From Propionivibrio sp. (lineage in GTDB: Bacteria; Pseudomonadota; Gammaproteobacteria; Burkholderiales; Rhodocyclaceae): a stretch of DNA of 43,722 nt. This document shows positions 20,111 through 29,454 of this stretch, in pieces. The DNA is taken from positions 1-43,722 of the forward strand of contig NZ_JAEUOI010000015.1 of NCBI RefSeq assembly GCF_016790145.1, read 5' to 3'. The number at the start of each line of letters is the position of its first letter. Position 1 is the first letter of the stretch. The position numbers and the translations under genes are program-made. The notes under the pieces were generated by a model. That model searched no databases, had not been told where the DNA came from, and worked only from the letters and a program-made list of their open reading frames with translations.

Positions 20111-21034
20111 CTACCAATTGATATTCTTGCGCAATCGGTAGCGCAACCAGATGGCCAGTCCGTTCATGGCCAATGTCATCAGAACAAGAATGAAGCCGGC
20201 CGCCGCCGCATTGGCGAGAAAGGCCGCCTCCGGTCGCGAAGTCCAGTTGAACATCTGGATCGGCATCACGGTAAAGGGGGCAAATAGCCAGTCAAACACT
20301 CCAGCCGGCGGTTCTCCCGTAAAGGGTGCCGGAGGCAGGAAGGCAATGAAGGTCAGAGCGCCCACGGTAATGATCGGTGCGGTTTCACCAATGGCCCGCG
20401 CCATGCCGATGATCACACCGGTCAGAATGCCGGCGCTGGAATAAGGAACGATATGGTCGCTGACCACCTGCCAGGTGGTCGCTCCACAGGCATAGGCGCC
20501 CTCCCGGATGATCTGGGGAATCGAGCGGATCGCTTCGCGGGTGGCGACAATGACAACCGGTAAAATCAGCAACGCCAGGGTCAGGCCGGCAGTCAGGATG
20601 CTTTGCCCGAGGCCGAAGGTATAAACAAACAGGCCGAGCGCCAGCAAACCATATATTATCGATGGAACACCAGCCAGATTGCTGACATTGATCTCGATGA
20701 TGTCGGTCACCCAGTTCTTTCGAGCATATTCTTCGAGGTAAACGCCAGCCGCCACCCCTAAAGGTACGGCAGCAACTGCGGTCACCAGCATTACCAGCAC
20801 CGAGCCCACCCAGGCCGAGAGTATCCCCGCGTTGGCGGCACGCCGCGAGGGAAAGGAAGTCAGAAATTCCCAACTGATTCGACCCAGTCCATTGATTGCC
20901 ATATCGGCGAACAGCGCGGTGAAGGTCATCAGAGCGATCATCAGCGCCAGGATACCGAGCAGACCAAACATCATGTCCCAGCGCTTGTGCGCAACGATCA
21001 TCGTGCGCAGAGCCTGCAATTCCTGTTGATTCAT
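20111..21034 (-). CDS. pstA: phosphate ABC transporter permease PstA
   Basis: This 307-residue inner-membrane permease has six helices. The binding-protein-dependent transport (EAA-type) segment is recognisable as REAIRSIPQIIREGAYACGA. The preceding NVSNLAGVPSIIYGLLALGL is the Pst/ModB-type permease motif. It starts one base after the pstC stop and pairs with PstC to form the channel. Confidence 0.95.
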   Translation of the reverse strand: MNQQELQALRTMIVAHKRWDMMFGLLGILALMIALMTFTALFADMAINGLGRISWEFLTSFPSRRAANAGILSAWVGSVLVMLVTAVAAVPLGVAAGVYLEEYARKNWVTDIIEINVSNLAGVPSIIYGLLALGLFVYTFGLGQSILTAGLTLALLILPVVIVATREAIRSIPQIIREGAYACGATTWQVVSDHIVPYSSAGILTGVIIGMARAIGETAPIITVGALTFIAFLPPAPFTGEPPAGVFDWLFAPFTVMPIQMFNWTSRPEAAFLANAAAAGFILVLMTLAMNGLAIWLRYRLRKNINW

Positions 21035-21035
21035 T

Positions 21036-21947
21036 TCAGTACACCTCGCGATACTTCTTGCGCATGTAAAAGCCGATCAGGTTGAATACCAGCGTCAGCA
21101 GCATCAGCGTCAAACCGGCAGCAAAGATCGTCTGATATCCGATGCTGCCGTGCGGCAGGTCACCCAGCGCCACCTGAACGATGAAGGAAGTGATCGTTGC
21201 ACCGGGCTCCGCCGGGTTGAAGGTCAGATTCGGCTGCATACCGGCCGCTACCGCAAGAATCATCGTCTCGCCGACTGCCCGCGAGATGCCGAGAATGTAC
21301 GCTGCGGCGATCCCCGAGGTGGCCGCTGGCACGACAACCCGCAAGGCGGTCTGCAGGCGGGTGGCTCCGGTGGCGTAAGACCCTTCACGCAGCGCCATGG
21401 GGACAGCGCGCATGGCATCCTCGGAGAGCGACGCAACATAAGGTATGATCATGACTCCCATGACCATACCGGCAGAAAGCAGATTGAAACCGGGCAATTC
21501 AGGGAACACTTTTTGCAGCAAGGGGGTCACGAACAGCAAGGCAAAGTAGCCGTAAATGATCGTTGGAATACCGCCAAGCAACTCAAGGAATGGCTTGGCA
21601 ATCTCCCGAATGCTGAAGGGTGCAAACTCGGAGAGGTAAATGGCGATGATGGTCCCCAGGGGAATCGCCACCAGCAAGGCCACCATCGAACTGGTAATGG
21701 TTCCGGAGAGCAGTACCATGATGCCGTAGTGGGCATCATCAAAAAGTGGTGTCCACTGCGTATCGAAAAGGAAATCGGTCAGCGGAACGTGTTGAAAGAA
21801 AATCCAGGACTCTTTGACCAGAATGTAGACAATCGCTGTCGTGGTAAAAACCGAAAGAAACGCCGCGAGAAAAAGGATCGCCTCGATCACCCGTTCCTTG
21901 AAATGGCGGGAAAAGTCTTTTTTCAGTCGATCACTCGGTTGCGGCAT
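21036..21947 (-). CDS. pstC: phosphate ABC transporter permease PstC
   Basis: This protein is about 303 residues and is the second permease of the Pst importer. It shows GGIPTIIYGYFALLFVTPLL and the EAA-type loop EDAMRAVPMALREGSYATGA, with six helices. The start is uncertain: ATG 21947 begins MPQPSDRLKKDF with a weak ribosome-binding site. A TTG at 21992 is in frame with a GGGGG run close upstream and would add 15 residues. It is separated from pstS by a hairpin at 22028-22046. Confidence 0.93.
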   Translation of the reverse strand: MPQPSDRLKKDFSRHFKERVIEAILFLAAFLSVFTTTAIVYILVKESWIFFQHVPLTDFLFDTQWTPLFDDAHYGIMVLLSGTITSSMVALLVAIPLGTIIAIYLSEFAPFSIREIAKPFLELLGGIPTIIYGYFALLFVTPLLQKVFPELPGFNLLSAGMVMGVMIIPYVASLSEDAMRAVPMALREGSYATGATRLQTALRVVVPAATSGIAAAYILGISRAVGETMILAVAAGMQPNLTFNPAEPGATITSFIVQVALGDLPHGSIGYQTIFAAGLTLMLLTLVFNLIGFYMRKKYREVY

Positions 21948-22027
21948 AAGGTCAAGACTTTCGGCAGTAATAGCGTATGAATTCACCGGCAAAACCCCCA
22001 GGAATAGCCTGCTTGAGGCATTGAAAG

Positions 22028-22046
22028 CCCCCGGTCAGGCCGGGGG
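22028..22046 (-). terminator. hairpin between pstS and pstC
   Basis: CCCCCGG and CCGGGGG form a perfect 7-bp stem with a 5-base loop. On the minus strand it is followed by a short CTTTC rather than a full T-run. It probably acts as a partial terminator or 3' stabiliser, giving more pstS than pstCAB transcript, as expected for an abundant periplasmic binding protein. Confidence 0.6.
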
Positions 22047-22065
22047 ATGTATTCAGGGAGTCTTG

Positions 22066-23064
22066 TTACTTGGCTTCCAGCTTCATCAATTCCTCGATGG
22101 TGATACCAACCTTGTTCTCGCCGCCAAACTTGGTTCCCTTGTCGCGCTTGGCAAAGTGACCCAGGTTGTAGTCATAGGCCTTGGCAGGCAAGGGAACATA
22201 CTTGACTTCCTTGGTCAGCTTCTCGGCGTTTTTCATGTAGTACTCTACGAACTCCTTGACTTCAGGCTTGTCGGCCGACTTGGCATTGACGTAAATGAAG
22301 ATCGGTCGAGCCAGCGGCTGGTAGCTACCGTCAATTACCGTCTTGATTGACGGGGCAACCGCCGGCTTGCCTTCCTTATCGACAATCGGCACCGCCCTCA
22401 GTTTGTCCTTGTTTTCCTCGTAGTAGGCAAAACCGAAGAAGCCAAGGGCACCGACATCGCGAGCCACGCCCTGAACCAGGACATTGTCGTCCTCCGAGGC
22501 GGTGAAGTCGCCGCGGCTGGCCTTCGACTTGCCGTTGATGGCTTCGGTGAAATAATCGAAGGTACCCGAATCGGCGCCGGCACCGAACAGCTTCAGCGGA
22601 CGATCCGGCCAGGCCGGATTAACCTGCTTCCAGTTGGTGATCTTGCCCTGCGCGCCAGGCTCCCACATAGTTTTGAGTTCGGCGACGGTCAGCGACTTGA
22701 TCCAGTCATTTTTCGGATTGACAACCACAGTCAGCGCATCGTAGGCCACCGGAAGTTCCATGTATTCAATACCTGCCGCCTTGCAATCGTCAATTTCCTT
22801 CTTGAGGATGGGGCGCGAAGCGTTTGAAATATCGGTCTCGCCACGACAGAACTTCTTGAAGCCGCCGCCGGTACCGGAAATTCCAACCGTCACCTTGATG
22901 GCGTTCTTCTTGGACTTCTGAAAATCCTCGGCAACCGCTTCGGTAATCGGATAAACCGTTGACGAGCCATCAACCTTGACCAGTACATCCGCGTGAACCA
23001 GCCCGGAGGCAGAAACACCGGATAGAACCAAAGCCGCCGCAGCGGCGTAATTTGTGATCTTCAT
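22066..23064 (-). CDS. pstS: periplasmic phosphate-binding protein
   Basis: This 332-residue periplasmic protein captures orthophosphate and delivers it to PstCA. The signal peptide is residues 1-23 or so ([20 protein letters not shown], cleaved before [10 protein letters not shown]). Phosphate-site segments are [33 protein letters not shown] and the [13 protein letters not shown] region. The start at 23064 is fixed by a strong AAGGAG 7-12 bases upstream. The longer open frame to 23112 would place the signal peptide internally. A Pho-box-like repeat lies about 63 bp upstream, so PhoB control under phosphate starvation is likely. Confidence 0.96.
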   Translation of the reverse strand: MKITNYAAAAALVLSGVSASGLVHADVLVKVDGSSTVYPITEAVAEDFQKSKKNAIKVTVGISGTGGGFKKFCRGETDISNASRPILKKEIDDCKAAGIEYMELPVAYDALTVVVNPKNDWIKSLTVAELKTMWEPGAQGKITNWKQVNPAWPDRPLKLFGAGADSGTFDYFTEAINGKSKASRGDFTASEDDNVLVQGVARDVGALGFFGFAYYEENKDKLRAVPIVDKEGKPAVAPSIKTVIDGSYQPLARPIFIYVNAKSADKPEVKEFVEYYMKNAEKLTKEVKYVPLPAKAYDYNLGHFAKRDKGTKFGGENKVGITIEELMKLEAK

Positions 23065-23111
23065 GCAACATTCTCCTTGGGTAGACATGACTAAAACAGC
23101 GAACGGCGACA

Positions 23112-23144
23112 AGTTTAACCGGGGAATGTTACAACTCTGTTACA
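23112..23144 (-). promoter_or_regulatory. Pho box and promoter of pstS
   Basis: On the minus strand, TGTAACA-GAGT-TGTAACA (23127-23144) is a perfect 7-mer direct repeat with the 11-bp pitch of a PhoB-binding Pho box. Eight bases further on is TTAAACT, a plausible -10 element (23112-23118) at the spacing seen in PhoB-dependent promoters, where the box replaces the -35. The box abuts the glmM stop codon. Confidence 0.85.
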
Positions 23145-24512
23145 TCACGATTTTACTGCTTCACGCACTGCCGCTGCGAGTTTTTCTGCCGCGGCCCGTA
23201 CTTTATCCGCATCCTGACCTTCGACCATGACGCGCAAAAGCGGCTCGGTTCCCGAGGCGCGCAGCAGCACCCGGCCTTGACCCTGCAGCGCCGATTCCAC
23301 TTCCTGCAAAACGGCGCGAATCAGCGGATGATCTTGCCATGGAAAACCCTTGACCAGAGGCACATTGATCAATAACTGCGGATACAGCGTCAACTGTCCC
23401 AGCAGGGAAACGAGATCGCCTCCCTCCTCGCGCAACGCCGTGAGCACCTGCAAGGCCGAAACGATTCCGTCACCGGTGCTGTGTTTGTCGAGACAGAGGA
23501 TATGTCCCGAGTTTTCACCCCCGAACAACCAGCCCTTCTCACGCAACATTTCCAGCACGTAACGGTCGCCGACGTCGGCCCGGGCAAAAGGCACGTTCAA
23601 TCCGGCCAGCGCGTGTTCAAAGGCCAGGTTGGTCATCAACGTTCCCGCAACACCAGTCACCGGGCCTTGCCGCAGACGGCTACGGACCAGCGCCAGTAGC
23701 AATTGATCGCCGTCATAGACGCGGCCGGCGGCATCGACCATCATCACGCGATCCGCGTCACCGTCTAGGGCAATGCCCAGATCAGCCTGGTGCGCCAGAA
23801 CCGCCTTGCTCAACGTCGAAGGCGCCGTCGCCCCAACGTCCTTGTTGATATTCAGGCCATTGGGCTCGGCGCCGATGGCGACCACCTCGGCACCCAACTC
23901 GTGAAAGACATGCGGCGCAATGTGGTAGGCCGCGCCGTGGGCGCAATCGACAACGATCTTCAGTCCGCGCAGGTCGAGATCGTTCGGGAAGGTGCTTTTG
24001 CAAAACTCTATGTAACGACCGGCCGCATCATCGATCCGGCGTGCACGGCCGAGTTCTGCCGATTGCACGCAGACTAACGGCTCATCGATCCCGGCCTCGA
24101 TCTTCGCTTCCAGCGCATCCTCCAGCTTGGTGCCATGCCCGGAAAAAAACTTGATGCCGTTATCGTAGAAGGGATTGTGCGAAGCCGAAATGACAATCCC
24201 GGCCTGCAGGCGAAGCGCTCGTGTCAGGTAGGCAACGGCTGGTGTCGGCATCGGCCCGACCAGGCAGACATCGACCCCCGCTGCCGAAAAACCGGCTTCC
24301 AGCGCAGCCTCCAGCATATAACCGGAGATCCGCGTGTCCTTGCCGATCAATACCGCCGGGCGCTCGCCGGCCTTGTGCTTACCCCTGGCCGACTCGTCGG
24401 CAACCAGCACCTTGCCCGCCGCATAGCCGAGGTGCATCACGAAATCCGGCGTAATCGGGGACTGCCCCACCCGGCCGCGAATGCCATCGGTACCAAAATA
24501 TCTTCTTGTCAC
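23145..24512 (-). CDS. glmM: phosphoglucosamine mutase
   Basis: This 455-residue enzyme converts glucosamine 6-phosphate to glucosamine 1-phosphate for peptidoglycan and LPS precursor synthesis. It begins with the hallmark [10 protein letters not shown]. The phosphorylated serine lies in [20 protein letters not shown] (about Ser111). The Mg2+ loop is [16 protein letters not shown], and the sugar-binding GGENSGHI is near residue 330. The C-terminal phosphate-binding segment [17 protein letters not shown] is complete. In many proteobacteria glmM directly follows folP; here a CYTH-CHAD gene and a 350-bp gap intervene. Confidence 0.97.
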   Translation of the reverse strand: MTRRYFGTDGIRGRVGQSPITPDFVMHLGYAAGKVLVADESARGKHKAGERPAVLIGKDTRISGYMLEAALEAGFSAAGVDVCLVGPMPTPAVAYLTRALRLQAGIVISASHNPFYDNGIKFFSGHGTKLEDALEAKIEAGIDEPLVCVQSAELGRARRIDDAAGRYIEFCKSTFPNDLDLRGLKIVVDCAHGAAYHIAPHVFHELGAEVVAIGAEPNGLNINKDVGATAPSTLSKAVLAHQADLGIALDGDADRVMMVDAAGRVYDGDQLLLALVRSRLRQGPVTGVAGTLMTNLAFEHALAGLNVPFARADVGDRYVLEMLREKGWLFGGENSGHILCLDKHSTGDGIVSALQVLTALREEGGDLVSLLGQLTLYPQLLINVPLVKGFPWQDHPLIRAVLQEVESALQGQGRVLLRASGTEPLLRVMVEGQDADKVRAAAEKLAAAVREAVKS

Positions 24513-24863
24513 TTGTTCTCTCCCCCGCCGTACCGGAATGGTTTGGCGTCAAAGCCCGACATTGTACTTAAACCTCTGGCGCTAGCGCTAATGCTATGCA
24601 AAACAACTCAAGCCATCGATGATGCGTGAAGCATGGGGCGGTGATCCGAAACACACTCTTCCCGAATTGTCGATAAATAAAATATGGGCTGCGATCAGAA
24701 AACATCGATCAACGACATCAAATCGAATTTTTAATGCCAAATATCGCATCAAAAAAACCGACCCGCAACACTCGTCAACAGGCCATTCCAGCATTGCTTG
24801 CCGTGCAAGCCTGATGGACAGCGCCTCGCGCCGCATCGCTCGTCGTGCGGTCCAGCCAGCCTG
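24513..24863. other. AT-richer intergenic region
   Basis: These 351 bp lie between the 3' end of the CYTH-CHAD gene and the start of glmM. They are visibly richer in A and T than the flanking genes. Short open frames on both strands (for example 24594-24836 minus) lack ribosome-binding sites and recognisable domains. There is no good terminator hairpin with a T-run after the CYTH-CHAD stop. A short GCGCTAGCGC palindrome lies at about 24581-24590. It probably contains the glmM promoter, which I cannot pinpoint. Confidence 0.45.
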
Positions 24864-26387
24864 TTACTGCCAGGGTTTTTTATTGGTCAGGAAACCGCGC
24901 AGTTCTTCATTCAAGGCCATGACAAGAAGCTGGGTTCGACCGGCAATCCAGCCTCGCGTCAGCGGATCCGGCTCGCCTTTCGGATGCACTTCCTTGATCA
25001 GACGTGAAGCCGTGACCTGATCGTTGAGCGTACCGAGTAGATCCTGAATCGATGCGAGGGAAGCCTGATAAGCTGTCAGACGCTTGCGCGGCAGAATCGG
25101 CGTAAAAAATTCGAGCGCATAACGCAGCTTCTTGAAGGCGATGCGTAATTCATGTCGACGTTCGGCATTCATCCTGGCGTGTTGGCTGACCAGCCCTTCA
25201 ATCATCTGTGCCCGTTTCTGCAGCCGACGCGCGGCGAACTTGCGCAGACTCAAGGCTGATGACTTGTGCTGAGCTTCGATCGTTGGCGGTTCGACTCTGA
25301 ACAGTGCGGCTGAAAAGGCCAGCAGGAGCTGGCTGTATTCCTTCTGCTTCAAGGTAATGCCTGCCGATGCCTGTGCCCTGGCCTTGGTGGCCTCGCCTCT
25401 GGCTCTCAAAACCGCCAGATCGGGATCCCCTGGAAAGGCCTCTTCCAGCGGAGCCAGGGTCTCCATCAGAAACACATCCCAGTCGCGCGCACTGCCGAGC
25501 CCCCCCGCCATCTCCCGCCAGCGTGGTGAATAAACCTCGACAAAACGGACGCCAAGCACCGGTGAAAACAGTCTGAAAGCCGAGCGCAAGCGGCGGATGG
25601 CGACTCTGGCCTGATGCACGTATTCCGGGTTTTTTCCCGCGATGGCCCCACCTTCGTTGCCTTGAAGCTGCATGAGGCAGGACAACGCTATCGATCGAAA
25701 CGCATCGACCGGCGACATGCCCTTATTGACCGGAGAGGTAAAGGCCTTGACCGGTTTGGCCAGATCCAGGTCGGCCAGCGCGTAGCCGCGTTCCGCCTTG
25801 CTGGCCATCTCCGGGTGAAGATGCAGGTCGGTAGCCAGCGCGATGGCCAGTTCAAAGAGGGCATCGGGCGATTCGCCCTCGAGCAGTTCCAGCTCCAGTT
25901 CGCACAGCGGTTTGCTGACCGGAGCTGCGCCAGTCGTAACGGCTATGGCGTTGATCCTGCCCCGGTCAAGCGCCAGTTCGACCAGCGAACCTGAACGCTT
26001 GACAACCCATGCCGTACGCGTGAAATCGGTCGAAAAAACGGGTTGCAGCCGGGAATGACAAGACTCAAGAAACTCGCGCAAACCGGCATCGGTAATGAGG
26101 TCAAAATCGAATACTCCCGGCTGCGTTGGCGCTTCCCACTCGCTGCGCTGCGCCAGACCACCGGCACCGGAAGCACCGCATTTGACAGTCATCAGCCAGA
26201 CGGCCCAGCCCTTGCGCCGCAAACGCAGGGCGATGCCGCGCTGGCGCAGATCCATCTCCGGCGTGTCATAGTAGGTATTGAGCAGCCGATACTTCTGCGG
26301 CTTGTTTCCGGCCAGCGCCGGGTGGGCTTGCAGGAGTCCAGCCTGGGAGGGCGATACGCGTAATTTCAGCTCGATTTCCGTTGACAT
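24864..26387 (-). CDS. CYTH and CHAD domain protein
   Basis: This 507-residue soluble protein joins two phosphate-related domains. Residues about 1-210 are a CYTH (triphosphate tunnel) domain: the EIELK signature at E4-E6-K8, YYDTP (39-43), ALRLRR, CELELELLEG (162-171) and SKAERGYAL. CYTH enzymes hydrolyse tripolyphosphate or other triphosphates. Residues about 225-507 are a CHAD helical-bundle domain with conserved His/Arg/Lys faces (VHQARVAIRRLR, H258; a second copy RRHELRIAFKKLRYALEFF near 425). CHAD domains are known to bind polyphosphate. The start at 26387 gives the canonical MSTEIELK N-terminus; the longer frame has no homologous sequence. A Pho-box-like repeat lies about 120 bp upstream. 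The exact reaction is not known from sequence. Confidence 0.92.
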   Translation of the reverse strand: MSTEIELKLRVSPSQAGLLQAHPALAGNKPQKYRLLNTYYDTPEMDLRQRGIALRLRRKGWAVWLMTVKCGASGAGGLAQRSEWEAPTQPGVFDFDLITDAGLREFLESCHSRLQPVFSTDFTRTAWVVKRSGSLVELALDRGRINAIAVTTGAAPVSKPLCELELELLEGESPDALFELAIALATDLHLHPEMASKAERGYALADLDLAKPVKAFTSPVNKGMSPVDAFRSIALSCLMQLQGNEGGAIAGKNPEYVHQARVAIRRLRSAFRLFSPVLGVRFVEVYSPRWREMAGGLGSARDWDVFLMETLAPLEEAFPGDPDLAVLRARGEATKARAQASAGITLKQKEYSQLLLAFSAALFRVEPPTIEAQHKSSALSLRKFAARRLQKRAQMIEGLVSQHARMNAERRHELRIAFKKLRYALEFFTPILPRKRLTAYQASLASIQDLLGTLNDQVTASRLIKEVHPKGEPDPLTRGWIAGRTQLLVMALNEELRGFLTNKKPWQ

Positions 26388-26507
26388 TCGGGGTTCTCTC
26401 TTGGGTATCTTCCTGATGTTGCCGTGACCAACAAAGCCAAGGTTTCCACGCCTTGCAGCCAACGGCAAAGGTTAGCAGAATTCCATACTGCCTGTCTTGC
26501 CCGAAAT

Positions 26508-26525
26508 TATTACAGCATTGTTACA
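26508..26525 (-). promoter_or_regulatory. Pho-box-like repeat upstream of CYTH-CHAD
   Basis: On the minus strand the sequence is TGTAACA-ATGC-TGTAATA, two 7-mers on an 11-bp pitch differing at one base. It has the same layout and orientation as the pstS box. A possible -10 (TATGGA) is about 20 bases further, farther than ideal. It lies in the 177-bp gap between folP and the CYTH-CHAD gene. Confidence 0.7.
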
Positions 26526-26564
26526 AGAGACGATCCGGCTTGAAGAATGAGTCGCCGTAGAAAG

Positions 26565-27386
26565 TCATCCCGAACCAACCGCCTGCCAGACCGCCAACGC
26601 GTCACGTGTTTCGAGAACATCATGCACACGCAGCAGGCGTGCGCCGCGCTGCAGTGCCAGCAAGGCGGCAGCCAAGCTGGCTGACAGGCGCTGTTCGACT
26701 GCTCGACCGGTGATGACGCCGAGCATCGACTTGCGCGAAATACCGGCCATTAGCGGCAATCCGTCAATTGCCAGCGTATCGAAATGACGAAGCAATTGCA
26801 GGTTGTGTTCTAGCGTCTTGCCAAAACAGAAACCTGGATCGAGCACCAGTCGATCAGATGCAATGCCTCCGGCAACTACCGTGGCGACGCGCTGGCCAAG
26901 AAACTCACGCACCTCGCCGAGCACATCAGCATAGCTAGGACTGTGCTGCATGGTCAGCGGCTCGCCCTGCATGTGCATCAGACATACCGCGCAATCACTT
27001 CCGGCGACGGCCTCCAGCGCACCGGGCATGCGTAGCGCGTAGATGTCATTGACCATCGATGCGCCATGCGCGATGGCCGCACTCATCACGTCGGGCTTGT
27101 AGGTATCGACCGAAATCGGCACGCCGCAGTCTGCCAAGGCATCCAGTACCGGCAGCAGGCGAGCGAGTTCTTCATCGAGCGTGGCTGGAATGGCGCCAGG
27201 GCGCGATGATTCGGCCCCAATGTCAATAAGATCGGCACCGGCCTCGATTTGACGGCGGGCGTACGCAATGGCTTGCTCACTATCCGCCGCCAGCCCGTCG
27301 CCGGAGAAGGAATCCGTCGTCAGGTTAACGATGCCCATGACCAGCGGACGATCAAGGGACAGTGCAAATTTTCCGCAACGAAGCAT
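26565..27386 (-). CDS. folP: dihydropteroate synthase
   Basis: This 273-residue TIM-barrel enzyme of folate synthesis condenses p-aminobenzoate with 6-hydroxymethyl-dihydropterin pyrophosphate. Signatures are VMGIVNLTTDSFSGDG near the N-terminus, DIGAESSRPGA, the pterin-site Asp/Asn region (SMVNDIYAL), LDPGFCFGKTLEHN and the Lys-containing GISRKSMLG. It follows ftsH and a strong terminator by about 60 bp. The ftsH-folP-glmM order is classical, here with an insertion before glmM. Confidence 0.96.
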   Translation of the reverse strand: MLRCGKFALSLDRPLVMGIVNLTTDSFSGDGLAADSEQAIAYARRQIEAGADLIDIGAESSRPGAIPATLDEELARLLPVLDALADCGVPISVDTYKPDVMSAAIAHGASMVNDIYALRMPGALEAVAGSDCAVCLMHMQGEPLTMQHSPSYADVLGEVREFLGQRVATVVAGGIASDRLVLDPGFCFGKTLEHNLQLLRHFDTLAIDGLPLMAGISRKSMLGVITGRAVEQRLSASLAAALLALQRGARLLRVHDVLETRDALAVWQAVGSG

Positions 27387-27399
27387 AGGAACCCATCAT

Positions 27400-27427
27400 A
27401 AAAAAACCGGGGGAAACTTCCCCCGGT
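27400..27427 (-). terminator. intrinsic terminator after ftsH
   Basis: ACCGGGGG (27406-27413) pairs with CCCCCGGT (27420-27427), loop AAACTT. On the minus strand it is followed by seven T residues. It is one of the strongest terminators in the window and separates rlmE-ftsH from folP, although folP may still receive some read-through. Confidence 0.88.
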
Positions 27428-27446
27428 CTGTATTGAATGATTCGGC

Positions 27447-29330
27447 TCAAGCCGGTGCGGTTGCACTCGGCGCCGCATCCGGTGGCGGCGTATCGGCAGG
27501 ATTCGTCGCCCTGGCTTGTGGCGGTTTCGGTGGTCGGGGCGGCTTGCCTTCCATGATGTCGTTGATCTGGTCGGAGTCTATCGTTTCCAGTTCGAGCAGC
27601 GCAGCCGTCATCGCTTCGACCTTGTCGCGGTTTTCTTCGAGTACCTTGCGCGCCAATGCGTACTGCTCGTCGATGATGCGACGGATTTCGGCGTCGACCT
27701 TCCGCATCGTCGTTTCCGACATGTTCTTGTGCGTGGTCACCGAACGCCCGAGAAAAACCTCGCCTTCGTTCTCGCCATAGACCATCGGGCCGAGCGCATC
27801 GGACATGCCGTAGCGGGTGACCATATCGCGTGCCATTTGCGTGGCGCGCTCGAAATCGTTTGAAGCGCCGGTCGTCATCTGGTTCATGAACAGCTCTTCG
27901 GCAATGCGGCCACCGAACAGGACGGCGATACGGCTCATCAGATAGACCCGGTCATACGCGTAGCGGTCCTCTTCCGGCAATTGCATGGTCAGCCCCAGCG
28001 CACGACCGCGCGGGATGATCGTCACCTTGTGCACCGGATCGGACTTGGGCATCAGTTTGGCGACCACGGCGTGGCCCGACTCGTGATACGCCGTATTACG
28101 TCGCTCATCCTCGTTCATCACCATGCTGCGACGCTCGGCACCCATCAGGATCTTGTCCTTGGCTTTCTCGAAGTCGTCCATATCCACCAGACGCTTGCTG
28201 GCGCGTGCAGCAAACAAGGCCGCTTCATTGACCAGGTTGGCCAGATCGGCACCCGACATTCCTGGTGTTCCGCGCGCCAGGATGTCTGCCTTGACGTCGG
28301 GCGACAGCGGCACCTTGCGCATATGCACGACAAGGATCTGTTCTCGGCCACGGATATCCGGCAACGGCACGACCACCTGACGGTCAAAACGACCCGGACG
28401 CATGAGCGCCGGATCAAGGACGTCCGGACGGTTGGTTGCCGCAATCACGATCACACCGACACTCGCCTCAAAGCCGTCCATTTCGACCAGCATCTGGTTC
28501 AAGGTCTGCTCGCGCTCGTCGTTGCCGCCACCCAGTCCGGCTCCGCGCTGGCGACCGACGGCATCGAGTTCGTCAATAAAGATGATGCACGGTGCGTGCT
28601 TCTTGGCGTTCTCGAACATGTCGCGCACCCGCGCCGCGCCGACGCCGACGAACATTTCAACAAAATCGGAACCGGATATCGAAAAGAATGGCACCTTGGC
28701 TTCGCCGGCAATCGCCTTGGCAAGCAATGTTTTACCGGTACCCGGATTGCCGACGAGCAGTACGCCTTTAGGGATACGCCCACCCAGCTTCTGGAATTTG
28801 GACGGGTCGCGCAGAAAATCGACCAGTTCGGAAACTTCTTCCTTGGCTTCGTCGCAACCGGCCACATCGGCGAAGGTGATGCTGTTGGTCGACTCGTCGA
28901 GCAGTCGCGCCTTGCTCTTGCCGAACGAGAACGCGCCACCGCGGCCACCGCCCTGCATCTGGCGCATGAAGAACACCCAGACGCCGATCAGCAGCAACAT
29001 CGGGAACCAACTGACGAAGATACTCATCAGGAAGGACTGTTCCTCTTCCGGTTTGGCTTCAACCTTGACGCCATGCTTGAGCAGATCGGATACCATCCAC
29101 AGATCGGGCGGTGCGTAGGAGGTCAGCTTGCGCCCGTCGCTGGTGGTGGCCTTGAGCACACGCCCCTCGATCACCACCTTGGTTATGGAACCCTGTGCGA
29201 CCTCTTCCATGAACTGGGAGTACTCCATCGAGGACTGAGCGACCTGACGGGTATTGAACTGGTTGAAAACCGTCATCAAAACCAGACCGATGACCAGCCA
29301 CACCGCCATATTCTTGAACATGTTATTCAA
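27447..29330 (-). CDS. ftsH: ATP-dependent zinc metalloprotease FtsH
   Basis: This 627-residue membrane-anchored AAA+ protease degrades misassembled membrane proteins and regulatory substrates. It has an N-terminal helix ([15 protein letters not shown]), a periplasmic domain and a second helix near residues 100-120. The AAA domain has Walker A GNPGTGKT (about 192-199), Walker [13 protein letters not shown] and the second region of homology around [10 protein letters not shown]. The zinc-binding HESGH is near residue 417, with the third ligand Asp further on. The C-terminal tail is Pro/Ala-rich and probably disordered. It lies 125 bp after rlmE. Confidence 0.97.
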   Translation of the reverse strand: MNNMFKNMAVWLVIGLVLMTVFNQFNTRQVAQSSMEYSQFMEEVAQGSITKVVIEGRVLKATTSDGRKLTSYAPPDLWMVSDLLKHGVKVEAKPEEEQSFLMSIFVSWFPMLLLIGVWVFFMRQMQGGGRGGAFSFGKSKARLLDESTNSITFADVAGCDEAKEEVSELVDFLRDPSKFQKLGGRIPKGVLLVGNPGTGKTLLAKAIAGEAKVPFFSISGSDFVEMFVGVGAARVRDMFENAKKHAPCIIFIDELDAVGRQRGAGLGGGNDEREQTLNQMLVEMDGFEASVGVIVIAATNRPDVLDPALMRPGRFDRQVVVPLPDIRGREQILVVHMRKVPLSPDVKADILARGTPGMSGADLANLVNEAALFAARASKRLVDMDDFEKAKDKILMGAERRSMVMNEDERRNTAYHESGHAVVAKLMPKSDPVHKVTIIPRGRALGLTMQLPEEDRYAYDRVYLMSRIAVLFGGRIAEELFMNQMTTGASNDFERATQMARDMVTRYGMSDALGPMVYGENEGEVFLGRSVTTHKNMSETTMRKVDAEIRRIIDEQYALARKVLEENRDKVEAMTAALLELETIDSDQINDIMEGKPPRPPKPPQARATNPADTPPPDAAPSATAPA

Positions 29331-29454
29331 TGCTGTACCTCTTCCTCGTTGCTCATCAGGGGGCTCCTGAAGGTATATGTATTGCGAAAAAATTTCATTC
29401 TAAACCTTCTGAAGCGATTCAGGCAGTACAAACCGAAGCCATTCAAAAGGAAAA

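Noticed and set aside
24619-25020. Plus-strand frame across the glmM/CYTH-CHAD spacer
   Set aside because: Half of it is antisense to the CYTH-CHAD 3' end, and the sequence has no family character.
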